From positions 1 through 11,355 of the forward strand of contig CAMLXE010000033.1 in assembly GCA_946490455.1 (NCBI GenBank): DNA of 11,355 bases, written 5' to 3'. Shown here one piece after another: positions 1 to 6,601 of the stretch. The position numbers and the translations under genes were made by a program. Below the pieces are notes generated by a model that saw nothing but the letters and a program-made list of their open reading frames with translations, was not told where the DNA came from and ran no database searches. Position 1 is the stretch's first letter; the number at the start of each line of letters is the position of its first letter. The stretch comes from an uncultured Desulfovibrio sp. GTDB lineage: Bacteria; Desulfobacterota; Desulfovibrionia; Desulfovibrionales; Desulfovibrionaceae.

Positions 1-391
1 CTACAAAATCGACGACATCAAAGCAACGGAATCCCTGTCGCCGGCTCCACCACCAGAGAGCGAGCAGGACACCGATCAGCCCTCCGTGGAAAGACATGCC
101 TCCATTCCATACCCGAATGATCTCAATAGGATCACTGGCAAATGAAGAAAAATCATAAAACAGTACATAGCCCAGACGAGCCCCCACGATGACACCGATC
201 ATGATCCATGTGACCATATCGTCAACGCGCGGTCCATTCCAGCCCAAAGCCCGCCATGCCGGACGGGAAGCCCGCCAGCGTGCAAGCCCCCATCCGACAA
301 GAAAGGCGAACAGATACATCAGACCATACCAATGTACGTGCAGCGGCCCAAGGGAAAAGGCCACAGGATCAATCCGCGGATAGACGAGCAT
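1..391 (-). CDS. lgt: Prolipoprotein diacylglyceryl transferase, N-terminal part (runs off the window)
   Basis: Lgt transfers diacylglycerol from phosphatidylglycerol to the lipobox cysteine of prelipoproteins in the inner membrane. About 130 codons are visible; the usual family length is roughly 260-290, so the C-terminal half lies beyond base 1. The translated start MLVYPRIDPVAF is followed by LGPLHVHWYGLMYL, the typical first segment. Further on come GARLGYVLFY and WNGGMSFHGGLIG, the Lgt signature, with the conserved histidine at residue 102 (compare His103 of E. coli). The ATG at 391 lies two bases after the stop of the upstream cmk-moaC gene, with GGAGG some 13 bases upstream, so the genes are co-transcribed and probably translationally coupled. 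The essential arginine (Arg143 in E. coli) is outside the window. Identification is firm; the 3' part is unseen. Confidence 0.95.
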   Translation of the reverse strand, partial: MLVYPRIDPVAFSLGPLHVHWYGLMYLFAFLVGWGLARWRASRPAWRALGWNGPRVDDMVTWIMIGVIVGARLGYVLFYDFSSFASDPIEIIRVWNGGMSFHGGLIGVLLALWWWSRRQGFRCFDVVDFV

Positions 392-393
392 TG

Positions 394-1665
394 TCAGGCC
401 TGCTCCTCCGTATCACGCAAATCAAAGGTTCCGCTGCGCCCACCAGACTTGAACACCAGCCGAACATCACGGATGACAATATCTCTTTGTATGGCTTTGC
501 ACATGTCATAAAGTGTAGCGGCTGCCACCTGCACGGCAACCAGTGCTTCCATTTCCACCCCGGTGCGGGCATTGGTTCTGGTCTCGGACTCAATACTGAT
601 CCGCGGAGGACAATCCTCAACCTTAAAACGGATATCGACAAAAGTCAGCGGTACGGAATGGCAGAGCGGAATCAGTTCTGAAGTTCGTTTGGCGGCCATA
701 ATTCCAGCAACCTGAGCCGTTACCAGAACATCCCCCTTGGGAAGGGCACGGGCCTGCAACATGTTCAGTGTTTCCCGATTTACTTCCACAACAGCCCGCG
801 CCATGGCAACACGATCGGAGACAGTCTTTTCAGCAACATCAACCATTCTCAGACTTCCATCCGCCTTCAGATGGGAAAAGTTGTCACCATGTACGGTACA
901 CTCCGCCGTACTTTCCCTTGGTTTGACTTCTTTCTGCGGCTTGTCAGCAAGCTGGAGGATACTGGTCTCAGGATCATGGATGGCGGCATCAATTCCCTCC
1001 TGAGGGGAACTTACGACTTCAAGAATAGCCTTGAGTACGCCATCAATATCCAGATTGGAAGTATCTATGATAACAGCATCGTCTGCCGGGCAGAGAGGAG
1101 CGACAGGCCTGCTGCGATCCAGATGGTCACGCCGAAGAATCATTTCCGTAAGCTGTGCGAGGTCGGCCTGTTCGCCTCTGGCCTCCAGCTCCCTGAAGCG
1201 GCGCAGGGCACGGACATCAGGACTGGCGTCAAGGAAAAACTTGAATCGTGCTCCGGGGAAAATCACGGTCCCCATATCGCGACCTTCCACAACAAGAGAA
1301 GTAGATTCCCCGAGCTTACGCTGGGCTCCTTTCAGATATTCACGGACCGTAGTTACGGTTGCAAGGCGGGCAGCGAGCTGCCCCACATACTCCGTTCTGA
1401 TTTCCCGACCAATAGGTATCTCATTACAAAGTAGAATGGTATCTTCTCCAGTTCCCTTCAGCCGAAAACGAAAATCCATGCAGCGGGCCAGGAGATCGGG
1501 AGACGCCAGTTTTTCTGCACCGGGGCCAAGACGCATTGCCACAGTTCTGAACATGGCGCCAGTATCCAGATAGGGTATTTTCAAAATCTTGGCGACACGC
1601 TTGGCAAGAGTGGATTTGCCGACACCGGCCGGACCGTCCAATGTGATGATGGGCAACTTGTTCAT
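394..1665 (-). CDS. Fused cytidylate kinase - cyclic pyranopterin monophosphate synthase (Cmk-MoaC)
   Basis: One 423-residue frame carries two enzymes. Residues 1-220 are a complete CMP/dCMP kinase: P-loop GPAGVGKST (11-19), PYLDTGAMFR (31-40), EGRDMGTVIFP (127-137), and the lid/substrate region LRRDHLDRSR with the C-terminal DAVIIDTSNL. Residues 262-423 are a complete MoaC, which makes cyclic pyranopterin monophosphate in molybdenum-cofactor synthesis: FSHL then MVDV, KGDV (Lys310), LIPLCH (Cys335, His336), GVEMEAL (Glu371, Glu373), YDMCKA (Asp387, Lys390) and KSGG (Lys406). All residues known to matter in E. coli MoaC are kept. A linker of about 40 residues joins them. Codons 217-273 contain no in-frame ATG, GTG or TTG, so a separate full-length MoaC cannot start. 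The ATG overlaps the hisC stop by four bases (ATGA). Cmk and MoaC are normally separate proteins. Both domain calls are firm; the benefit of the fusion is unknown. Confidence 0.95.
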   Translation of the reverse strand: MNKLPIITLDGPAGVGKSTLAKRVAKILKIPYLDTGAMFRTVAMRLGPGAEKLASPDLLARCMDFRFRLKGTGEDTILLCNEIPIGREIRTEYVGQLAARLATVTTVREYLKGAQRKLGESTSLVVEGRDMGTVIFPGARFKFFLDASPDVRALRRFRELEARGEQADLAQLTEMILRRDHLDRSRPVAPLCPADDAVIIDTSNLDIDGVLKAILEVVSSPQEGIDAAIHDPETSILQLADKPQKEVKPRESTAECTVHGDNFSHLKADGSLRMVDVAEKTVSDRVAMARAVVEVNRETLNMLQARALPKGDVLVTAQVAGIMAAKRTSELIPLCHSVPLTFVDIRFKVEDCPPRISIESETRTNARTGVEMEALVAVQVAAATLYDMCKAIQRDIVIRDVRLVFKSGGRSGTFDLRDTEEQA

Positions 1666-2771
1666 TGGGTCAACAGCTCCCGAAGAATAGAGACAAGAAT
1701 GTGGTTTTCTTCTTCTGTTCCCACACTGACTCGCAGATGGCGTGGCAGGCCGTAACTCGTCAGCGGACGCAGGATAATCCCCCGTTCCAGCAGACGTTCA
1801 AACAGCGCAGAGGCATCCTGCTCGCCTGAGGGAACTTCAAACATCAGAAAGTTAGACTGGGAAGGCATTACCGTACAACCGAGTCTGCCAAGCTCTTCTG
1901 TCAGATAGGCACGCCCAGTACGAACTACCCGATAGGTTTCATCAAGAAAGGCCCGATCTTCAAGGGCAGCAATACCAGCCTCTTCAGCCAGCAGATTTAC
2001 GGAGAAAGGCAGACGCACACGCCAGACATGTTCAGCGATGATTTCAGGCAGAATCACATAGCCAAGCCTCAGGCCAGCCATTCCGAATCTCTTGGAAAAA
2101 GTTCTGGAGATGGCCACATTGGGAAATTCTTCCAGGCGCCCCAGCAGAGAATACGCACTCTCTTCATCGGCGAAATCCATGTAGGCCTCATCAATGACCA
2201 GCAGACAGGTATCCGGCAAGGAACGGGCAAAAGAAGCCAGTTCTTCCACAGGCGCCGTATAGCCCGAGGGGTTATCCGGAGAGGTAACAAATACCAGAGA
2301 CGTGTTGTCATCAATGAGCGCACGCATCTTTTCCCACGGGAAAGAAAAATCTGGATTCAGTGGTGTCTGACGAAGTTCCACCCCACACAAGGCAGCTTGC
2401 GTGGTATAAATGCCGAAGCAGGGGCGAAACGCCACGGCATTGTTGACTCCAGGTTCGGCACAGACCCGGAACAGGAGGTCAATAACCTCATCCGACCCGT
2501 TTCCGACAACAATTCTGGATGGAGAGACATGGTGGTAGTCGGCCAGTGCCTTCACCAGACGCGGATTTCCAGTCTGAGGATACCGAAAGGCATATGGTGC
2601 ATACCGGTGAAGTACCTGCTGCACATGCGGCGAAACACCAAGAGGATTCTCATTGCTGGCCAGCTTGATCACTCTGGAAAGACCATATTTGTCACGAATT
2701 TCATCAATGGAAAGGCCTGCCGTATAGGGCTTGAAATCACGCACAAGGGAACGCAAGGGAATGGATGCCAT
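1662..2771 (-). CDS. hisC: Histidinol-phosphate aminotransferase
   Basis: HisC is a PLP-dependent class-II aminotransferase that converts imidazole-acetol phosphate and glutamate to histidinol phosphate in histidine synthesis. The protein has 369 residues, normal for the family. Visible motifs are KLASNENPLG (36-45), YPQTGNP (64-70), the PLP-contact loop PDNPSG (165-170), DEAY (194-197), SRTFSK with the Schiff-base lysine Lys227, LRLGY (234-238) and the C-terminal LRVSVG with the substrate-carboxylate arginine Arg347. The ATG at 2771 has AAGGA eight bases upstream. Its TGA overlaps the ATG of cmk-moaC by four bases, which suggests translational coupling. No other his gene is present in the window. 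Related aminotransferases of the same fold use aromatic substrates, but the motif set is HisC-like. Confidence 0.93.
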   Translation of the reverse strand: MASIPLRSLVRDFKPYTAGLSIDEIRDKYGLSRVIKLASNENPLGVSPHVQQVLHRYAPYAFRYPQTGNPRLVKALADYHHVSPSRIVVGNGSDEVIDLLFRVCAEPGVNNAVAFRPCFGIYTTQAALCGVELRQTPLNPDFSFPWEKMRALIDDNTSLVFVTSPDNPSGYTAPVEELASFARSLPDTCLLVIDEAYMDFADEESAYSLLGRLEEFPNVAISRTFSKRFGMAGLRLGYVILPEIIAEHVWRVRLPFSVNLLAEEAGIAALEDRAFLDETYRVVRTGRAYLTEELGRLGCTVMPSQSNFLMFEVPSGEQDASALFERLLERGIILRPLTSYGLPRHLRVSVGTEEENHILVSILRELLTQ

Positions 2772-2811
2772 AGGAATTGTCCTTCAGAAATGTCAAAAAA
2801 AGATTTTCCTT

Positions 2812-2840
2812 TTTTCTGCCGTGTCCGTCAAGGCAGAAAA
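2812..2840 (-). promoter_or_regulatory. Inverted repeat in the hisC leader
   Basis: Perfect 9-base arms TTTTCTGCC (2812-2820) and GGCAGAAAA (2832-2840) are separated by 11 bases, 41 bases upstream of the hisC start. In the hisC-sense strand the second arm continues into AAAAAAG. That run can also pair with a CTTTTTT run just downstream (2795-2801), so two exclusive structures are possible. It could be an operator or an attenuator-like leader. No leader peptide rich in histidine codons is seen. Function is inferred only. Confidence 0.3.
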
Positions 2841-2873
2841 GAAATCTGTCCTCGCTATGAATTCATCTCCGAT

Positions 2874-2890
2874 AAGGCCCAAGGGGCCTT
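2874..2890. repeat. GC-rich inverted repeat between hisC and the AEC permease
   Basis: Perfect 7-base arms AAGGCCC and GGGCCTT are separated by three bases. The hairpin would be stable on either strand but is followed only by a short T stretch, so it is a poor intrinsic terminator. It lies in the 250-base divergent region between hisC (minus) and the permease (plus) and could be a leader structure for either. Role unknown. Confidence 0.3.
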
Positions 2891-2927
2891 TCAGAAATCA
2901 GCATACCTTTTCCGAACCAGAAATCAT

Positions 2928-2943
2928 TTGACAATCCGGTCAA
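2928..2943. promoter_or_regulatory. TTGAC-N6-GTCAA inverted repeat in the divergent region
   Basis: The repeat has arms TTGAC and GTCAA with six bases between. The left arm also forms a consensus -35 box TTGACA (2928-2933) pointing at the permease gene. However, the hexamer 17 bases further, TTTGCT, is a poor -10 box. It may be an operator or a promoter element for the divergent pair. No start of transcription can be assigned from sequence alone. Confidence 0.25.
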
Positions 2944-3021
2944 GTCGTTGTTTGCTCCCTTCCGACAAAACAGGGATGCCCGTTCTCTGCCAGAGCAGCC
3001 CGAACGAATGGGACTCATGCC

Positions 3022-3930
3022 ATGCTGGATACCTTTGCCAAAGCCCTTTCCTTTATACTCGTCATCATCCTTGGGTACTTTCTCAAAAGAATAGGAAAGC
3101 TGCACCCAAACGACTTCGCCATTCTCTCCAAAATAGTCATGCTGGTAACGCTGCCCTGCGCCCTGCTGACCAATCTTAACGGCATCAAGATTGATGCAAG
3201 TCTTCTGTACGTATTTCTTCTTGGTATCTTCTGCAACTGCGTTACCATCGTGGCAGGATGGCTGCTAACACGCGGCAAATCCAACAAGGAACGCGTGTTC
3301 TCCATGCTCAATCTTTCCGGCTTCAGCATAGGTCTTTTTGCCATGCCCTATGTACAGCAGTTCCTTTCTCCTGAAGGATTCCTCACTGTCTGCCTCTTTG
3401 ATGCGGGGAATGCCGTCATGTGTACAGGGCTGACATTTGCTCTGGCGACCCGATTCTATCCCTGCGCACCCGATAATACGACTCCGCCCTTCTTCCGGAC
3501 ACTCTTTTCCTCTCTTCCCATCTGGGCCTACATGCTGGTTACAGTCCTTGGACTCACAGGTCTTGCCCTTCCACAGCACGTTATCAACTTCACACATATA
3601 GCCGGAGACGCAAACAGCTTCATCTGCATGCTCATGATCGGAATTGTCCTTGAGCTTCGACTGGATCCTACCCGATTCCGCAGTCTTCTTATCCACCTGG
3701 CCATCCGTTACACCCTTATGGTGGGGCTGGCACTGCTCTTCTATAACTTTCTCCCCTACGAGCATGACATCAGGCTGGCTCTGACAGTCATCCTCTTTGC
3801 CCCCGTAGCCAATATCTCACTGATATTTACCCTGCGCATTCAGGGAGACATGGTTCTTTCAGCCAACATCAATTCAGCGACTACCCTTATCAGTGTCATC
3901 ATCATGACCATTCTGCTCACTGTCATCTGA
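3022..3930 (+). CDS. AEC-family (auxin efflux carrier-like) permease
   Basis: This 302-residue, strongly hydrophobic protein belongs to the AEC/YfdV-type transporters, inner-membrane carriers for which known bacterial members move organic acids such as malate or malonate. It appears to have about ten membrane segments. Visible features are the N-terminal segment ending in GYFLKRIGKL (18-27), the helix-breaking TLPCALLTNL (43-52), and SGFSIGLFAMPYVQ (99-112) followed by FDAGNAV (126-132), which match the two pseudo-symmetric signature regions. The C-terminal half repeats the pattern with LFAPVANISLIFT (258-270). Only a weak GGGA precedes the ATG, and other upstream ATGs are out of frame. It is the only plus-strand gene here, divergent from hisC and convergent with ahcY, and is probably monocistronic. 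The substrate cannot be predicted; neither neighbour suggests one. Confidence 0.88.
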   Translation: MLDTFAKALSFILVIILGYFLKRIGKLHPNDFAILSKIVMLVTLPCALLTNLNGIKIDASLLYVFLLGIFCNCVTIVAGWLLTRGKSNKERVFSMLNLSGFSIGLFAMPYVQQFLSPEGFLTVCLFDAGNAVMCTGLTFALATRFYPCAPDNTTPPFFRTLFSSLPIWAYMLVTVLGLTGLALPQHVINFTHIAGDANSFICMLMIGIVLELRLDPTRFRSLLIHLAIRYTLMVGLALLFYNFLPYEHDIRLALTVILFAPVANISLIFTLRIQGDMVLSANINSATTLISVIIMTILLTVI

Positions 3931-4088
3931 TCATCATGTAGAGAATTCATTGCCGGCAATTCAGCGACTGAGTTTTCAGAAGGTACATTTTCTGGGCGTT
4001 CCAGTCTCCCCCCAAGATTCATGCGCCGTTCCATGCAGCCTCTTCAGGCAAAAGGCAACGCTTCTCCAGAACATTTCTCATCACCGAC

Positions 4089-4119
4089 AAAAAAAGGGAT
4101 GCAACGCTGCATCCCTTTT
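4089..4119 (-). terminator. Bidirectional intrinsic terminator between ahcY and the AEC permease
   Basis: Perfect 12-base arms AAAAGGGATGCA (4092-4103) and TGCATCCCTTTT (4108-4119) enclose a four-base loop. In the ahcY direction the stem is followed by seven T residues (complement of 4089-4095). In the permease direction only four T residues follow, so it is stronger for ahcY but can serve both converging genes. It begins 33 bases after the ahcY stop. Confidence 0.9.
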
Positions 4120-4151
4120 GCATTCCATGGCCGTCCCGGACAGGGACTCAT

Positions 4152-5576
4152 CTAGTACCGATAATGATCGGCCTTGTACGGACCATCAACGGAAACGCCG
4201 ATATAGGCAGCCTGCTTCTCCGTCAGCCTGGACAATTTTACGCCCAGACGGGCCAGGTGCAAGCGGGCAACTTCTTCATCCAGCTTTTTGGGCAGTACAT
4301 GCACCTTCGTTTCCAGTTGAGCAGACGCAAGCTCCATCTGAGCCAGAACCTGATTGGTGAAGCTGTTGGACATGACAAAGCTGGCATGGCCAGTGGCACA
4401 ACCAAGATTGACCAGACGGCCTTCTGCCAGAACGACAAGAGAACGACCATTGGGAAGAATCCACTTGTCCACCTGAGGCTTGATATTCACTCGGGTACAG
4501 TTATTTTCCTCAAGCCAGGTCATTTCAATTTCATTGTCAAAGTGTCCGATATTGCAGATGATGGCCTCATTCTTCATGTTCGCCATGTGTTCACCGGTAA
4601 TGACATGATAGTTGCCTGTAGCCGTCACAAAAATGTCAGCTACCGGAGCAGCATCCTCCATGGTGGTGACTTCAAAGCCTTCCATGGCTGCCTGAAGTGC
4701 ACAGATGGGGTCGATTTCGGTGATCAGAACACGGGCTCCAAATCCGCGCATGGACTGAGCACATCCTTTGCCCACATCGCCATAGCCGGCAACGAGAACC
4801 ACCTTACCGGCAACCATGATGTCCGTAGCACGCTTGATACCATCGGCCAAAGATTCACGGCATCCGTACAGGTTATCAAACTTGGACTTGGTAACGGAGT
4901 CATTGACGTTGATTGCAGGGAAAAGCAGCTTGCCTTCTTCGGCGAGCTGATAGAGACGATGTACACCGGTGGTTGTTTCTTCGGAAACACCGCGAACATG
5001 AGAAGCGACCTCATGCCAGTGCTTCGGATCCGAGGCATGACGCAGAGCCAGACGATCCATAAGAATCCGTGCTTCGCGGGACTCGCAGGGCTTGTCCAGC
5101 AGAGAAGGATCATTCTCCACATCCACCCCCAGATGGATCATCAGCGTGGCGTCGCCGCCATCATCCACAATGAGATCAGGACCGGAGCCATCAGGCCAGG
5201 TCAGAGCCATTTCCGTACACCACCAATATTCTTCCAGCGATTCACCCTTCCAGGCAAATACCTTGGCAAATCCCTGTTCGGCAATGGCCGCAGCGGCATG
5301 ATCCTGAGTAGAAAAAATATTGCAGGAAGCCCAGCGAATATCCGCTCCCAAGGCATGCAGCGTCTGAATGAGCATGGCCGTCTGAATGGTCATGTGCAGC
5401 GAACCGGTAATCTTGAAACCCTTAAGAGGCTTCTTGTCTCCATAACGCTTGATGAGTTCCATAAGGCCGGGCATTTCACGCTCGGAGAGCTGCATTTCCT
5501 TCTTGCCAAATTCGGCAAGGGCAATATCCGCGACCTTGTAGGCCAGGGACAGGTCAAGAGGCTGAGCTTGAGACAT
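4152..5576 (-). CDS. ahcY: Adenosylhomocysteinase (S-adenosylhomocysteine hydrolase)
   Basis: AhcY reversibly cleaves S-adenosylhomocysteine to adenosine and homocysteine with a tightly bound NAD, removing the inhibitory by-product of methylation and feeding homocysteine back to methionine. Residue numbers count from the upstream ATG at 5582. Visible features are GSLHMTIQTA (60-69), a DDGGDAT stretch (140-146), the NAD-binding GYGDVGKG (266-273), NIGHFDNE (344-351) and the conserved C-terminal KADHYRY that reaches into the partner subunit. It has the extra helical insertion of long bacterial forms, seen here around residues 168-218. GGAG lies one base from the ATG at 5582 but seven bases from the ATG at 5576, so I place the start at 5576 (474 residues). 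It follows sahR by 30 bases and is surely in the same operon. Confidence 0.96.
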   Translation of the reverse strand: MSQAQPLDLSLAYKVADIALAEFGKKEMQLSEREMPGLMELIKRYGDKKPLKGFKITGSLHMTIQTAMLIQTLHALGADIRWASCNIFSTQDHAAAAIAEQGFAKVFAWKGESLEEYWWCTEMALTWPDGSGPDLIVDDGGDATLMIHLGVDVENDPSLLDKPCESREARILMDRLALRHASDPKHWHEVASHVRGVSEETTTGVHRLYQLAEEGKLLFPAINVNDSVTKSKFDNLYGCRESLADGIKRATDIMVAGKVVLVAGYGDVGKGCAQSMRGFGARVLITEIDPICALQAAMEGFEVTTMEDAAPVADIFVTATGNYHVITGEHMANMKNEAIICNIGHFDNEIEMTWLEENNCTRVNIKPQVDKWILPNGRSLVVLAEGRLVNLGCATGHASFVMSNSFTNQVLAQMELASAQLETKVHVLPKKLDEEVARLHLARLGVKLSRLTEKQAAYIGVSVDGPYKADHYRY

Positions 5577-5606
5577 GGTCATACTCCAAAAGTTAAGTTA
5601 AAAAAG

Positions 5607-6530
5607 TCAGATACGCCTGGCTAAAGTCAGATTGAGGGCAAGTCCCTGTTCCACGGGATGCCGAATGCAGGATGCAACTTCAAATCCTGTGGACTGCAAA
5701 AAACGCCGCATGGTCACTTCATTGAAACCAAGCCAGAGATCACCGTACTCCACGCGCATCCGTTCCTGATCATGCTGATCAAAATCCGCAACCAGCAGCT
5801 GGCCTCCCGGACGGAGGGTTCGCCGAATCTCGGAAAGGACCGTTTCGGGTTCCGAAATATGATGCAATACCATATTGATGCTGGCGAAATCCGCCTCTTC
5901 GTCACGCAGGGGAAGATGGCTCAGATCTCCGATGCGCAATGACACGGGTTCATCCCCGTCCATTCCAGCCAAACGGCGCCGCGACAGTTCAAGCATCCGC
6001 GGTGAGCCATCCACGCCAATAATTTCCCGGGCCCGCCCGCACATGCGCTCAAGAACAATCCCTGTACCGCAACCAAGATCAACGGCTACAGCGCAATCCG
6101 CCGGTATGGCCTCACAAACGGCACCAGCCAGATCAAAGCCACCCAGCACTTCCCGGCTCAGCGTATCCCAGTGTTCGGCAATCGTATTGAAAAACTGCCG
6201 GGTTTTCAGAGCTCGTTCTTCAATAATCTGTGCAGCCATGAGCACATCAGCCCGCACAATGCCAGAACTCAGGAATGGAGCCACAGATCTGAGGAAATCA
6301 GCCCCTTCCCCATCCGTAACCGCCGAATAAAAAACCCACAGGCCATCCCGACGCGAAGACAACAAGCCGGCTTCAGTGAGAATTTTCAAATGCCGCGAGA
6401 CTCTGGACTGCCCCATTTCCAAAAGACTGACCAGCTCATTGACGGAAAGCTCATATTTTTGCAGCACGCAAACCAAACGGAGTCGAGTCTCGTCTGAGAG
6501 GGCCTTGAAGTATCGAATGGCATTATTCAT
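5607..6530 (-). CDS. sahR: ArsR-family regulator fused to a SAM-methyltransferase-like domain, likely SahR
   Basis: From the upstream ATG at 6551 the frame has 314 residues. Residues 10-90 form an ArsR-type winged helix (recognition helix GQSRVSRHLKILTEAGLL). Residues 120-260 form a class-I methyltransferase fold with motif I DLGCGTG (158-164), the acidic end of strand 2 (Asp181) and RTLRPGGQLLVADF. In metal-sensing ArsR proteins the helix carries CxC; here the same place reads ELSVNEL, so it is not an arsenic sensor. Position directly before ahcY fits SahR, the S-adenosylhomocysteine-responsive repressor of the methionine cycle described in Desulfovibrio. I prefer the ATG at 6530 because the 6551 start has no ribosome binding site and overlaps the candidate operator. 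The 6530 site has only a weak GAAAGA. Whether the C-terminal domain still methylates anything is unknown. Confidence 0.85.
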   Translation of the reverse strand: MNNAIRYFKALSDETRLRLVCVLQKYELSVNELVSLLEMGQSRVSRHLKILTEAGLLSSRRDGLWVFYSAVTDGEGADFLRSVAPFLSSGIVRADVLMAAQIIEERALKTRQFFNTIAEHWDTLSREVLGGFDLAGAVCEAIPADCAVAVDLGCGTGIVLERMCGRAREIIGVDGSPRMLELSRRRLAGMDGDEPVSLRIGDLSHLPLRDEEADFASINMVLHHISEPETVLSEIRRTLRPGGQLLVADFDQHDQERMRVEYGDLWLGFNEVTMRRFLQSTGFEVASCIRHPVEQGLALNLTLARRI

Positions 6531-6536
6531 ATTTCT

Positions 6537-6558
6537 TTCAATATGTTGCATATATCAA
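6537..6558 (-). promoter_or_regulatory. Candidate SahR operator upstream of sahR-ahcY
   Basis: In the gene direction an AT-rich imperfect palindrome has arms TTGATAT and ATATTGAA separated by seven bases, with an exact inner ATATG-N3-CATAT at 6541-6553. The TTGATAT half is repeated 24 bases upstream (6576-6582), overlapping the predicted -10 box. The site lies just downstream of the predicted transcription start, where a repressor would block. Assignment to SahR is inference from position and symmetry. Confidence 0.45.
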
Positions 6559-6572
6559 AAACAACGGATGGT

Positions 6573-6601
6573 TTAATATCAAGAAATACGCATATAGTCA
6601 A
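6573..6601 (-). promoter_or_regulatory. Predicted sigma-70-type promoter of sahR-ahcY
   Basis: Reading the minus strand, -35 TTGACT (6601-6596) is followed by a 17-base spacer and -10 TATTAA (6578-6573). The predicted start near 6566 gives a leader of about 36 bases to the ATG at 6530. The -10 box overlaps one TTGATAT half site, consistent with autoregulation. Confidence 0.5.

Noticed and set aside
2863..2905. Possible leader peptide before hisC (13 codons ending RPLGPYRR)
   Set aside because: It has no histidine codons and its ribosome binding site is too close to the ATG, so a classical his attenuator peptide is not supported.
2028..3179. 383-codon plus-strand open frame across hisC and into the permease
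   Set aside because: Antisense to the well-supported hisC and then overlapping the permease in another frame; no recognisable domain.
3949..3960. Perfect 12-base palindrome ATTGCCGGCAAT after the permease stop
   Set aside because: Single copy, short, contains a common GCCGGC core and is followed by no T run; nothing ties it to a function.
4164..5624. 486-codon open frame on the plus strand covering all of ahcY
   Set aside because: It is the antisense shadow of ahcY. The ahcY frame has full family motifs, a ribosome binding site and a terminator; the antisense product resembles nothing and has no start signals.
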